From JALYNX01 sp963746905 (GTDB lineage: Bacteria > Actinomycetota > Acidimicrobiia > Spongiisociales > ZC4RG35): a stretch of DNA of 64,000 nt. The stretch is from NCBI GenBank assembly GCA_963746905.1, contig CAVVCY010000003.1, positions 558,001 through 622,000 on the forward strand. Reading direction: 5' to 3'. Every line of letters starts with the position of its first letter. Position 1 is the stretch's first letter. The notes under the pieces were generated by a model. It ran no database searches and was not told the DNA's origin. It saw nothing but the letters and a program-made list of their open reading frames with translations. Below, in pieces: positions 6,832-15,777 of the stretch. Made by a program: the position numbers and the translations under genes.

Positions 6832-8742
6832 GTGACGGCCACCCGCGATAGCTACGAAGCCAAAGACATCACCGTTCTCGACGGTCTCGAAGCGGTGAAA
6901 CGCCGACCGGGGATGTACATCGGATCGACCGGGCCCAGGGGGCTCCACCACCTGATTTGGGAGGTCGTCGACAACTCGGTCGATGAGGCGATGGCCGGTT
7001 TCTGCACGAAGATCAATGTGACGCTGCGCGCCGACGGAGGGGTCGAGGTGATCGACGATGGCCGCGGGATCCCGGTAGAACATGTCGAGAAATCGAAGAG
7101 ATCGGCTCTCACCACTGTCCTCACCACGCTGCACGCAGGCGGCAAGTTCGAGCAGGGCGCCTACACAGTCTCTGGAGGCCTGCACGGTGTCGGCGTCTCG
7201 GTGGTCAACGCCCTGTCGTCACGACTCGAGGCCGAGGTGCGCCGCGGTGGATTCACCTACACCCAGGAGTTCAGGGACGGCCAACCCAAGGCGAGAGAGC
7301 CGAAGAAGGGTCGGCCGATCAAGAAGAGCGGGACCACTATCAGGTTCTGGCCGAGTCCTGACACCTTCCAGGAGACGACCGACTTCGAGTACGAGACAGT
7401 GGCCTCCCGACTCCGGGAGACTGCTTTCCTCAACCGCGGGCTCCACATCACACTCATCGACGAGCGGGAAGACCCGGAGAAGACTGAGGTCTTCCAGTAC
7501 AAAGGTGGTCTCGTCGATTTCGTGAAGCATCTCAACTCGAAGCGAGAACCTCTCCACGCCCATGTCATCGACATTTCCGACGTCGGCGAGGATGCCGAGC
7601 TCGAGGTAGCCATGCAGTGGACCACCTCGTACACCGAGTCGGTGCTCTCCTTTGCCAACAACATCAACACCCATGAGGGCGGCACCCATGAGGAGGGCTT
7701 CCGCAAGGCGCTCACCAAGGCGATCAACGATTTCGCCCGCGCCAAGGGGCTGCTCAAGGAAAAGGACGAGAACCTGACCGGCGAGGATGTGCGCGAGGGC
7801 CTCACCGCAGTGCTCTCGGTGAGGGTAAAGGAGCCTCAGTTCGAAGGTCAGACCAAGACCAAGCTGGGCAACACCGAGATTCGCTCCTACGTGGAGCGAG
7901 CCCTGAACCGCAAGCTTCCCGAATGGCTGGAGCGTTACTCACCCGAGGCGAGGCGGATTGTCGAAAAGTGCGTGGGGGCAGCCCGTGCCCGCGAGGCAGC
8001 TCGCAAGGCGCGGGAGCTGACTCGCCGCAAGTCAGGATTGGAGTCAGGTGGCCTCCCCGACAAGCTCGCCGACTGCTCTAGTCGCGATCCGGGAGAGTCC
8101 GAGTTGTTCATCGTCGAGGGGAAGTCGGCGGCCGGCCCGGCAAAGTCGGCTCGCGACTCGGTGACCCAGGCCATCCTCCCCATCCGGGGGAAGATCCTCA
8201 ACGTGGAAAAGGCGAGACTGGCCAAGGCACTTCAGAACACCGAGGTCCAGGACATCATCACCGCAATGGGCACCGGGATCGGTGAGGAGTTCGACATCGA
8301 CAAGGCTCGCTATCACAAGGTGGTCCTGCTTGCCGACGCTGATGTCGACGGGGCCCACATCCGAACTCTGCTCCTCACTCTCCTGTTCAGGCATATGCGC
8401 CCGCTGATCGAATACGGGTACGTCTACATCGCCCAGCCCCCGCTCTACCGGGTCAAGGTCGGATCGAAGGTCCACTATCTAAAGGACGCTGCGGCGCTCG
8501 CCGACTTCAAGAAGGACCATCCGAAAGTGAAGCCAACCCGGTTCAAGGGGCTGGCCGAGATGAACGCCACAGAGCTGTGGGAAACCACGATGAACCCGGT
8601 CACCCGCACCCTTCTCCAGGTTGACATGGAGGACGCGGTTCTCGCCGAAGAGGTGTTCGTCACCTTGATGGGCGACGATGTTGCCTCTCGTAAGTTGTTC
8701 ATCCAGCAGAACGCCGGCGACGTCCGCTTCCTGGACATCTGA
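6832..8742 (+). CDS. gyrB: DNA gyrase subunit B
   Basis: ATPase subunit of gyrase, 636 aa from GTG 6832. The GHKL ATPase domain is at the N-terminus ('GLEAVKRRPGMYIGSTG', 'EVVDNSVDEAMAG', 'DDGRGIPVE', 'GGLHGVGVSVVNALS'), followed by the transducer domain ('NNINTHEGGTHEEGFRKAL') and TOPRIM. TOPRIM keeps the catalytic glutamate in VEGKSAAG (~residue 427), the DADVDGAH motif (~501) and the Mg-binding acids. The segment after the glutamate is unusual: EGKSAAGPAKSARD instead of the common EGDSAGGSAKQGRD. Lys therefore sits where E. coli has Asp426, a position tied to quinolone response. gyrA follows two bases later. Confidence 0.97.
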   Translation: MTATRDSYEAKDITVLDGLEAVKRRPGMYIGSTGPRGLHHLIWEVVDNSVDEAMAGFCTKINVTLRADGGVEVIDDGRGIPVEHVEKSKRSALTTVLTTLHAGGKFEQGAYTVSGGLHGVGVSVVNALSSRLEAEVRRGGFTYTQEFRDGQPKAREPKKGRPIKKSGTTIRFWPSPDTFQETTDFEYETVASRLRETAFLNRGLHITLIDEREDPEKTEVFQYKGGLVDFVKHLNSKREPLHAHVIDISDVGEDAELEVAMQWTTSYTESVLSFANNINTHEGGTHEEGFRKALTKAINDFARAKGLLKEKDENLTGEDVREGLTAVLSVRVKEPQFEGQTKTKLGNTEIRSYVERALNRKLPEWLERYSPEARRIVEKCVGAARAREAARKARELTRRKSGLESGGLPDKLADCSSRDPGESELFIVEGKSAAGPAKSARDSVTQAILPIRGKILNVEKARLAKALQNTEVQDIITAMGTGIGEEFDIDKARYHKVVLLADADVDGAHIRTLLLTLLFRHMRPLIEYGYVYIAQPPLYRVKVGSKVHYLKDAAALADFKKDHPKVKPTRFKGLAEMNATELWETTMNPVTRTLLQVDMEDAVLAEEVFVTLMGDDVASRKLFIQQNAGDVRFLDI

Positions 8743-8744
8743 TC

Positions 8745-11179
8745 ATGGCCACTCGCACCCCACCTTCGGAGAATGTGCCCGAGATCGAGATCACCCAGGA
8801 GATGGAGCAGAGCTTCGTCGACTACGCGATGTCGGTCATCGTCTCCCGGGCGCTTCCCGACGTCCGTGATGGCCTCAAGCCGGTGCAGCGACGGATCATC
8901 TACTCGATGTTCGAGAACAACATCACCGCCGCCTCCGCTCATCGCAAGTGCTCGAAAGTGGTCGGTGACGTGATGGGGAACTACCACCCGCATGGCGACA
9001 CCGCGATCTACGACGCCTTGGTCCGCATGGGCCAGGACTTCTCCATGCGGCATCTGCTCATCGACCCCCAGGGCAACTTCGGCAGCATCGATGATCCGCC
9101 CGGCGCAGCCCGGTACACCGAATGCAGGCTCACCAAGCTGTCCAACCACTTGCTCGATGGGATTCGGGAGGACACGGTCAACTTCGAGGACAACTACTCG
9201 GGGGAGATGCAGCAACCTTCGGTGCTGCCCGCCCGTTTCCCCAATCTCCTGGTCAACGGATCACAGGGGATCGCGGTGGGCATGGCAACCAACATCCCCC
9301 CCCACAACCTGAGCGAGGTCATTGACGCCTGCATCCACGTCATCGATAACCCCGACGCCGGCGCCGAGGAATTGATGCAGTTCGTCAAAGGCCCTGATTT
9401 CCCAACAGGAGGATTCCTGGTGGGCACTGCCGGTATTCGTGATGCGCTCACCACCGGGCGGGGCTCGGTGAAGCTTCGTGGGGTTTGCGACGTACAGGAG
9501 ATTCGCAAGGGTCGGACCGCAATCATCGCCACCGAGCTCCCCTATCAAGTCTCAATGGAGCGGATCATGGCCAAGATCAAGGAGTTGGTCGACTCGAAGC
9601 GGATCGAGGGGATCGCCGAGGTTCGCAACGAGACCTCCGATCGGGTGGGCACTCGTCTTGTCGTCGAGCTGAAGGCCAATGCCGTGCCCCAGGTGGTGCT
9701 CAACCAGCTGTACAAGAACACCCCGCTCCAGGATTCCTTCTCCTACAACATGGTCTCCCTGGTCGACGGGGTTCCCCGGACCCTGAACTGTCCGAGATGA
9801 TCGGTTACTACCTCGATCATCAGATGGAGGTGGTCGAACGGCGGACCAGGTTCCGGCTCGAAGAGGCGCAGGCCCGGGCCCACATCCTCGAAGGGCTGAT
9901 CATCGCGGTCGACAACATCGACGAGGTGATTCAGGTGATCCGTGGCTCGGCTGACACCGGCGAGGCCCGCGCCAACTTGATCGAGCGGTTCGAGCTCTCC
10001 GAGATTCAGGCCAATGCCATCCTCGACATGCCGCTCCGTCGTCTCACGGCACTCGAAGTGGACAAGCTGCGTACCGAGCTCGCCGAGTTGCAGGGCGTGA
10101 TCGCCGAACTACAGCGCATCTTGGACGACCCCAAGGTGCGGTGGGGGATCATCAAGGACGAGCTGACCGAGATCAAGGGCTCTTACTCCGAGCCCCGGCG
10201 GAGCCGGATCGTCCCAGACGAGGGTGACTTGTCCCTCGAGGACCTGATCGCAGATGACGAGCTCATCGTGACCGTCTCCCAGACCGGTTACATCAAGTCG
10301 GTCCCAGCCTCGACATATCGGACCCAGGCCCGCGGCGGGCGTGGGATCAAGGCCGCCGAGGTCCAGGGCGACGACGTGATCCAGCACCTGGTTCACACCA
10401 CTGCCCACGCCTATCTGCTCTTCTTCACCAACAAGGGTCTAGTCCATCGCCTCAAGGCCCATGCCATCCCCCGGCAGTCACGCACGGCCAAAGGGGTCCT
10501 GGGGCAGTCGGTGCTGCCATTGGAGCCCGAGGAGACAGTGCAGGCGATCATCGACACCCGTGATTACGAGACGGGCCGCTACCTGGTGATGGTGACCAAG
10601 CATGGTGTCGCCAAGAAGACCGAATTCAAGGAATACGACTCCCGTAACCAGACCCTGGTCGCCATAAGACTGGTTGGGGACGACGAGGTGGTTTCGGTGC
10701 GCCCCACCAGTGGCGCCAATGACATGTTGATCTTCACCCGGGACGGGATGGGAATCCGGTTTGCCGAGGCCGACCTGCGGAGCATGGGGAGGAGCACGCA
10801 AGGGGTGCGCGGGATCCGGCTCCGCGAGGGCGACCAGGTGGTGGCTGCGGTCTCCAACGTCGAAGGTGATGATGTCTTGTTATTGAGCTCTGCTGGTTAC
10901 GGCAAGCGCACCAGCATGACTGAGTTCCGACGCCAGGCTCGGGGTGGGCAGGGCATGAAGGCGTTCAAGCTCACCCGGGTTCGTGGCAATCTGGTGGGAG
11001 CCCTTGCGGTGTCGAAGGAGGGTGACGTCTTCCTTGTCTCATCGGCGGGGATCGGGATCCGCACTCCGATCGCCAAGATCAGCCGGCAGAAGCGAGACAC
11101 GACCGGGGTCAAGGTCATCGATGTCGGCGAAGGCAACGAGCTCTCGGCGATCGCCTCCGTCCACGATGTCGAGGAGTAG
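8745..11179 (+). CDS. gyrA: DNA gyrase subunit A (interrupted by a one-base deletion)
   Basis: Breaks and rejoins DNA in the gyrase complex. The first frame runs 8745-9800 and the second continues to 11179. The join falls at 9786-9796, where 'RTLNLSEMIGYYLDHQ' is restored by one extra C after AAC, so one base appears to be missing. The repaired protein would be 811 aa. Visible features are the winged-helix QRDR ('NYHPHGDTAIYDALVRMGQ', with Thr at the E. coli Ser83 position), catalytic Tyr122 in AARYTE, and the C-terminal beta-pinwheel with a GyrA-box-like QARGGRG near 10325. gyrA is essential, so a sequence error is far likelier than a pseudogene. Confidence 0.93.
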
Positions 11180-11253
11180 GGAACCCTCGCCGACCCGATG
11201 TCGTTGGTCATCTGTGCCGGTCTCGTAGACTTGGCCCACAACTAGGAGCCGGT

Positions 11254-11754
11254 ATGGCAACTGTCCGTCGCGTTCGACGCATCATCAGAAAAATTGATCC
11301 TTGGACCGCGCTGAAGGTTTCGGCGGTGGTCTGGGCGGTGGTTGCCATCGCGATGGTGTTGGGCACGGTCATCTTCTGGGCGGTCTTCGAAAGGGCTGGG
11401 ATCCCGGCCAAGCTCACGGCGTTCATGGTCGAGATCACGTTGATCGACGAGGGCGCGCAGCCTTTTGCCAATGTGGAGCAATTCTTCCGCGTCGTAGTGT
11501 TCGGGTCTGTGGTGTGGTGGGTGCTGGCTACTGGCGTAACGGTGCTGATGGCGATCACCTACAACCTGGTGTCAGACGTGGTAGGCGGCCTGGAGGTTGT
11601 CGTCCTCGAGGAGACGCTGAACCCGGTAGTCATGCCCCAACAGGTCCTCCATCCCCCGACTGACTATCGCCCCACGAACGGCTCGGTCGCACCCACCGAC
11701 CAGGCCGACATCCCGACCGAGGAAACCGCCCCGGTCACCGTCCCCCTCACCTGA
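11254..11754 (+). CDS. DUF3566 transmembrane protein
   Basis: 166 aa with an AGGAG ribosome-binding site before the ATG at 11254. There are two membrane helices (about residues 20-45 and 80-105) separated by a short loop, with a conserved-looking 'RIIRKIDPWTALKVSAV' start and 'VVGGLEVVVLEE' after the second helix. A Pro/Thr-rich tail follows. This matches DUF3566, an actinobacterial family almost always found right after gyrA, here 74 bases downstream. No biochemical role is established; context suggests an envelope or division-associated membrane protein. Confidence 0.85.
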   Translation: MATVRRVRRIIRKIDPWTALKVSAVVWAVVAIAMVLGTVIFWAVFERAGIPAKLTAFMVEITLIDEGAQPFANVEQFFRVVVFGSVVWWVLATGVTVLMAITYNLVSDVVGGLEVVVLEETLNPVVMPQQVLHPPTDYRPTNGSVAPTDQADIPTEETAPVTVPLT

Positions 11755-11760
11755 CCTCCC

Positions 11761-11889
11761 TTACCTGAGGTACGTTGCGCCATATATGGCGTCAACCCGT
11801 CGGAGAAAGGAGGGTGTGCCGTCGTGCCGGGATGTGCTGTTGTTCTATGTCGCCTGAGCGCCATATGTGGCGTTGTGAACCTCAGGTAA
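11761..11889. repeat. Nested palindrome element between convergent genes
   Basis: A 129-base element bounded by perfect 11-base inverted repeats (TTACCTGAGGT at 11761-11771 and its reverse complement at 11879-11889). Just inside each arm is a near-identical 14-base palindrome: CGCCATATATGGCG (11778-11791) and CGCCATATGTGGCG (11859-11872). About 67 bases between them contain no gene. It fills almost the whole gap between the DUF3566 gene and the leftward gene ending at 11894. It could be a MITE-like element, a paired protein-binding site or a bidirectional transcription-end structure; the sequence alone does not decide. Confidence 0.6.
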
Positions 11890-11893
11890 CCTA

Positions 11894-12529
11894 TTACCGG
11901 TCCTCTGCCATCAGCAGGCCCATAGCGGCGGCCGTCTCCAGATAGGTCAGGGCATCGTCGAACACCATTCTCGGCTGACCGTCGACGACATCGATCCCAG
12001 CCGCCAGGGCAACACCAGATAGGAATGCGCCGTCATCGACGATTGTGACGCTGCGCCCCGCACCGACCGCGAGACAGGCTGCGAAGCGGTTTGGCGATTT
12101 CGCCATGGCCACCCGCCGATTGGCGTAGGTGGAATCGACGACGGAGGCCGCGCCAACCGGATCCGGGAACCGGACGACATGGCCCGAGCTCTCAGCGAAA
12201 TCTGGATGAGCCACCGCCACCAGACGCGGGTCGGGCTCGCGCGAGGAGATGGCGAGAGCCAAGCCCGCCGGCGAACAACCCGCCATGACCACACCTTCCT
12301 CGAGCCACTCGCCGTCCCAAATCAGGTCAACGCCTTGACTCCTGGCGAGTGACGGCGCATCTGGCCCTGTCCCGACGAGAAAGTCACATTCCTCTGCCGA
12401 TGGGACGACCCGAAAGCTCTTGCTCCGCGCCGGGCCCACAACCACCACTTCGTCGACCGAGGAGTGGGCGCTGAGGGAGTGTGCGGCACGGACCGCGGTG
12501 TCCCCAGTGACCAGAACCCCGACGATCAC
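11894..12529 (-). CDS. Hypothetical protein with Rossmann-like start
   Basis: I place the start at GTG 12529, which overlaps the stop of the small gene upstream (GTGA) and yields 211 aa. The longer open frame reaches 12730 but would run into the divergent VOC gene and reads as compositionally poor protein. The N-terminus 'VIVGVLVTGDTAVRAAHSLSAH' then 'VDEVVVVGPA' resembles a beta-alpha-beta nucleotide-binding start, and a second hydrophobic strand 'GVVMAGCSPAGLALAIS' follows. The C-terminus 'FDDALTYLETAAAMGLLMAED' is like the end of NAD-binding enzymes. I do not recognise a named family; a sugar- or amino-acid-dehydrogenase relative is only a guess. Confidence 0.6.
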   Translation of the reverse strand: MIVGVLVTGDTAVRAAHSLSAHSSVDEVVVVGPARSKSFRVVPSAEECDFLVGTGPDAPSLARSQGVDLIWDGEWLEEGVVMAGCSPAGLALAISSREPDPRLVAVAHPDFAESSGHVVRFPDPVGAASVVDSTYANRRVAMAKSPNRFAACLAVGAGRSVTIVDDGAFLSGVALAAGIDVVDGQPRMVFDDALTYLETAAAMGLLMAEDR

Positions 12530-12645
12530 GAGGGCAGGATCGGGCTCCAGGCGGAGTCGGGCTCCACCGGGTCGCCACCACGTCGACGCATCAAGACGAA
12601 GGCGACGATGGCGCCAAGTATGAGCAGGGGAGAAAGTCGCTTCAC
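12526..12645 (-). CDS. Small membrane protein (39 aa)
   Basis: GTG start at 12645, stop TGA at 12528-12526. It begins with Lys-Arg, then has one hydrophobic helix (LSPLLILGAIVAFVLM), then RRRGGDP and an acidic, Trp-containing tail, the usual layout of a one-pass inner-membrane microprotein. The stop overlaps the GTG of the next gene as GTGA, which supports both starts and suggests translational coupling. No ribosome-binding site is obvious. Function unknown. Confidence 0.45.
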   Translation of the reverse strand: MKRLSPLLILGAIVAFVLMRRRGGDPVEPDSAWSPILPS

Positions 12646-12708
12646 ATGACAAGTCTACGGCCGATGAGTTGTCAAGAATCGAACCCGGATCGGAAAGGAG
12701 CGCAGGCC

Positions 12709-13335
12709 TTGGCGAAATCTGACCTTGCAATCGACCACGTGATCTTCTGTGCCCGCGATCTGGATGAGGCGGAGGATTGGTTCCTGAGGCGGCACGGCCT
12801 TAGGGCAGTGGCTGGAGGCCGTCACGCCGGATTGGGCACCGCCAATCGGATCATTCCCCTGGGTGACAATTACATCGAGTTGCTCACAGTGGTCGATCAA
12901 AGGGCCGCCAGGGCCAACCCGTTCGGGATGTGGGCCATCGTCTCGATCGAGGAGAAGTCCATGCTGCCGGTCGGGTTGTGCATGCGGACCGATGACATAG
13001 GCGCCGTCGGCAAACGCTTGCATTTGAAGCCCACTCCCATGTCTCGAACCACGCCTGACGGTGTCGAGCTGCGGTGGCTGTCGGCGGGTCTCGAGCGGAC
13101 CCTGACCCGAGGCCATCCGTTCTTCATGCAGTGGGACATCGACATGTCCGACCATCCGGGCCGTCTCGTCGAGGGCCAGGGTCCGATCGAGAAGATCACC
13201 ATCTCCGGGGAGGCGGGCGAGTTGAGAGGGTGGTTGGGAGCGGAAATCGGTCCGGTGTCGGTCGTCGACGGTCTCCCGGGAATCACCAGGCTCATCATTT
13301 CCCATCCCTCAGGTCTGATCGAGCTCGCATCTTGA
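12709..13335 (+). CDS. VOC (glyoxalase-like) superfamily protein
   Basis: 208 aa from TTG 12709, chosen because GGAAAGGAG ends eight bases upstream and the product then begins directly at the fold ('LAIDHVIFCARDLDEAEDWFLRRHGL'). Further recognisable features are 'GTANRIIPLGDNYIELLTVVD' near residue 45 and 'GVELRWLSAGLE' near 125. This is the paired beta-alpha-beta-beta-beta pattern of Glyoxalase_3-type VOC proteins. These bind a metal through His/Glu (here His in DHV and Glu in YIELL are candidates), but the substrates of this subfamily are mostly unknown. Divergent from the small membrane gene at 12645. Confidence 0.75.
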   Translation: MAKSDLAIDHVIFCARDLDEAEDWFLRRHGLRAVAGGRHAGLGTANRIIPLGDNYIELLTVVDQRAARANPFGMWAIVSIEEKSMLPVGLCMRTDDIGAVGKRLHLKPTPMSRTTPDGVELRWLSAGLERTLTRGHPFFMQWDIDMSDHPGRLVEGQGPIEKITISGEAGELRGWLGAEIGPVSVVDGLPGITRLIISHPSGLIELAS

Positions 13336-13371
13336 CCTGTCATATCACGGTGATATCATCGTGATATGACA
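13332..13371 (+). promoter_or_regulatory. Operator over the SPFH gene promoter
   Basis: Perfect 12-base inverted repeat: TGTCATATCACG (13338-13349) and CGTGATATGACA (13360-13371), ten bases apart, with a third GTGATAT copy in the spacer. It sits on a probable promoter, TTGACC (13332-13337) - 16 bases - TATCAT (13354-13359), so a repressor bound here would block transcription of the SPFH/RHH pair. Only the sequence pattern is seen; the regulator is not identified in the flanking genes. Confidence 0.7.
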
Positions 13372-13385
13372 AGAAAGGCAAATCG

Positions 13386-14258
13386 ATGTCCGCTGAGCGG
13401 CTGATCGACGGTGTGTCGGGTTGGATGATGGCGACTCTCGCCATCCTGGTCTGGTTGGGCGCGGTGGTCGCCTTCGTGGCAGGGATGTCCCAGGAAGACG
13501 GATGGCTGATAGCGGTGGCGAGCTTGGCGCTCCTTGTTGGGATCTACATCGTCCCGGGCTTGTTCGTCAACCAGCCGAATCAGTCGCGCGTGGTGACCTT
13601 GTTCGGCCGCTATATGGGGACGGTCCGCAAGAACGGGTTCCGCTGGGTCAACTCGCTGGCCCAGGGCAAACAGGTGTCATTGCGTATCCGGACCTTTGAT
13701 TCCGATGTCCTCAAAGTCAACGACGCCGTGGGCAACCCGGTGGAAATAGCCTCGGTGATCAATTGGCAGGTGGTTGACACCGCCCGGGCCGCGTTCGACG
13801 TCGAGGACTACGAGCACTTCGTAAAGGTGCAATCGGAAGCGGCGATCCGCCATGTGGCAAGCGAATACCCCTACGACCATATCGACGACGAGGGGCCGTC
13901 GTTGCGGGCCAATGCCGACGATGTCACTGCGACGTTGCAGAGTGAGCTTCAGGATCGTCTCGACGAGGCCGGGGTCACGATCCGCGACTGCCGTCTACGA
14001 CGGCTGGCGTACGCGCCTGAGATCGCTGGCGAGATGTTGCGTCGCCAGCAGGCGGGGGCAGTGATCGCGGCTCGAAAGCTGATCGTAAAGGGTGCGGTGA
14101 CGATGGTTCAGGACGCCCTCACTCAACTCGCAGACGAGCACATCGTGGAGCTCGATGAGGAGCGCAAGGCGGCCATGGTGTCCAACCTCATGGTCGTCCT
14201 GACCGGAGACCACAGCGTCCAGCCGGTCGTAAACGCCGGCACCCTCTATCCGGGATGA
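13386..14258 (+). CDS. SPFH domain-containing membrane protein
   Basis: Stomatin/prohibitin/flotillin-like scaffold, 290 aa. Two N-terminal membrane helices (residues ~12-35 and ~42-60) are followed by the SPFH core ('NQSRVVTLFGRYMGTVRKNGFRWVN', 'DVLKVNDAVGNPVEIASVINWQVVDT', 'EAAIRHVASEYPYD') and a C-terminal helical part with 'AYAPEIAGEMLRRQQAGAVIAARK'. Such proteins oligomerise in the membrane and organise microdomains. An AAGAAAGG lies seven bases before the ATG. Its stop overlaps the ATG of the next gene. The upstream inverted repeat implies tight repression. Confidence 0.88.
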   Translation: MSAERLIDGVSGWMMATLAILVWLGAVVAFVAGMSQEDGWLIAVASLALLVGIYIVPGLFVNQPNQSRVVTLFGRYMGTVRKNGFRWVNSLAQGKQVSLRIRTFDSDVLKVNDAVGNPVEIASVINWQVVDTARAAFDVEDYEHFVKVQSEAAIRHVASEYPYDHIDDEGPSLRANADDVTATLQSELQDRLDEAGVTIRDCRLRRLAYAPEIAGEMLRRQQAGAVIAARKLIVKGAVTMVQDALTQLADEHIVELDEERKAAMVSNLMVVLTGDHSVQPVVNAGTLYPG

Positions 14259-14440
14259 CCGATCGCAAGAGTTTTCTCTTGCGGATCAACCCGAAACTGC
14301 ATCGGGTCCTCGAGCGATGGGCGGCCGAGGACCTGCGCAGTCTCAACAGTCAGATCGAATTCCTTCTGGTGGATGCGGCCCGCCGCAACGGGAAGTGGGT
14401 CAATGAGGACCCGGACCCGGAGCAAGCCGGGGCGGCCTGA
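14255..14440 (+). CDS. Ribbon-helix-helix (Arc-like) small protein
   Basis: 61 aa, overlapping the SPFH stop as ATGA. 'KSFLLRINPKLHRVLERWAAEDLRSLNSQIEFLLVDAARR' fits an Arc/HicB-type ribbon-helix-helix: a beta strand with alternating polar residues (SFLLRIN), then two helices. It is the form often found directly after SPFH genes. It may regulate the pair through the operator at 13338-13371, though it could equally be a non-DNA-binding partner of the SPFH protein. Confidence 0.75.
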   Translation: MTDRKSFLLRINPKLHRVLERWAAEDLRSLNSQIEFLLVDAARRNGKWVNEDPDPEQAGAA

Positions 14441-14446
14441 TACGCC

Positions 14447-15679
14447 CTACATGTCCGACAGGGCATCCAGGGCCCGATCGACCTCGTCGATGGTGTTGTA
14501 GTGGACGAAGCCGATGCGAACCAGGCCGCCCTGATCGAGCACTCCGAGCCGTTCCATGGCGTTGACCGCGTAGTAATGACCTGACCAGATATAGACCCCG
14601 GCGCGGGTGAGGTGGGCAGCAACCAAATCAGGGGAGCGGCCCTCAACACCAATGGCGAAGGTGGCGACGCGCCGTTGATCGGCGACCGGCACCCCGTAGA
14701 CCTTCACTCCGGGCATCGACCCCAGCCCGGTCAGAAAGTGCTCGGATAGCATCCGCTCGTGGTCGCCGATCGCCGCGTAAGCGCTTTCCAGGTGGTGTCG
14801 ACGTGACCCATCGTCCTCACCGCTCAGGCTTGCTAGATAGTCGACCGCGGCGGTAACTCCCGCCATTGACTCGAACGACTGGGTTCCGGTCTCGAGTTTC
14901 GCGGGAGGGTCGGACGGCGCAGGGCGCACCTTGTAGACGTCGAGCTCGGCCAAACGATCGAGCTTGCCATACAAGATCCCGGTATGAGGCCCGAAGAATT
15001 TGTAGGCCGAAGCCACCAGGAAGTCGCAGTCGAACGTTCGAACATCGAGTAGTCGATGTGGTCCGGCGTGCACCGCATCCAGGTAGACCAAAGCTCCGGC
15101 CTCATGAGCCAGTGCCGCAACGCCCTGAACATCGACCACGGTGCCGATGGCGTTCGAGGCCACACAGACCGTAACCAAACGCACCTTGCCATCGAGCAGG
15201 CGTGCGACGGCCGAAGGGTCCAACTCACCCGTGGCCGGGTCGAAGTCGGCGATCCGAACCTCGACGCCTGCATCACGGGCCGCCATCACCCATGGGGTGA
15301 AGTTGGCGTCATGATCGAGGCTGGTGACCACGATGGCGTCACCTTGTTCCCAGGTTCCTGCCAGGGCTCGACTCACCGCGAACGTGATGCTCGTCATGTT
15401 CTGGCCGAAAGACACCTCGGTCGCGTCAGCGTTGAACATGTCTGCCATCGCTTGACGCGCCTCAGCAGTGACCACCTCGGCGAATTCCGACGAGCCGAAC
15501 CCACCTCCTAGGTTGCTCACTCCGTCGCGGAGAACTCCCGTCATGGCGTCTATGACTTCCTGTGGGACCTGAGTCCCTCCGGGCCCGTCGAGATAGGCCG
15601 CCTGATTGGCTCCCTCCCGGCGCCCCAGTGCGGGAAACCGGGCGCGGACGGCCTCGACGTCGAAAATGGGTTTGCTCAC
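14447..15679 (-). CDS. Class V aminotransferase, cysteine desulfurase-like
   Basis: PLP-dependent fold-type I enzyme, 410 aa from the GTG at 15679. The open frame extends to 15748 but the family start 'SKPIFDVEAVRARFPALGR' begins here. Seen are the substrate loop 'AAYLDGPGGTQVP', 'NMTSITFAVSRAL', 'SLDHDANFTPW', the PLP aspartate/His region 'VYLDAVHAGPH' and the Schiff-base lysine in SAYKFFGPHTG (~residue 235). It belongs to the cysteine-desulfurase-like branch that acts outside the Isc/Suf systems in many bacteria. Substrate not known; no sulfur-carrier or scaffold gene is adjacent. Confidence 0.82.
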   Translation of the reverse strand: MSKPIFDVEAVRARFPALGRREGANQAAYLDGPGGTQVPQEVIDAMTGVLRDGVSNLGGGFGSSEFAEVVTAEARQAMADMFNADATEVSFGQNMTSITFAVSRALAGTWEQGDAIVVTSLDHDANFTPWVMAARDAGVEVRIADFDPATGELDPSAVARLLDGKVRLVTVCVASNAIGTVVDVQGVAALAHEAGALVYLDAVHAGPHRLLDVRTFDCDFLVASAYKFFGPHTGILYGKLDRLAELDVYKVRPAPSDPPAKLETGTQSFESMAGVTAAVDYLASLSGEDDGSRRHHLESAYAAIGDHERMLSEHFLTGLGSMPGVKVYGVPVADQRRVATFAIGVEGRSPDLVAAHLTRAGVYIWSGHYYAVNAMERLGVLDQGGLVRIGFVHYNTIDEVDRALDALSDM

Positions 15680-15777
15680 GATGTCTGTGTAGCACCGCGA
15701 AAGGCCGGTCGGATCTGGATGCGGGAACACACCTGAGTTGCCAGCCACCCGGTGACCCGTCGTGGGACACTTCGGCC

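Noticed and set aside
9780..9800. Programmed frameshift in gyrA
   Set aside because: No slippery heptamer or conserved stimulatory structure, and similar indels occur in many unrelated genes.
11664..11864. Small minus-strand ORF within the palindrome element
   Set aside because: No ribosome-binding site, low-complexity composition and antisense to the DUF3566 tail.
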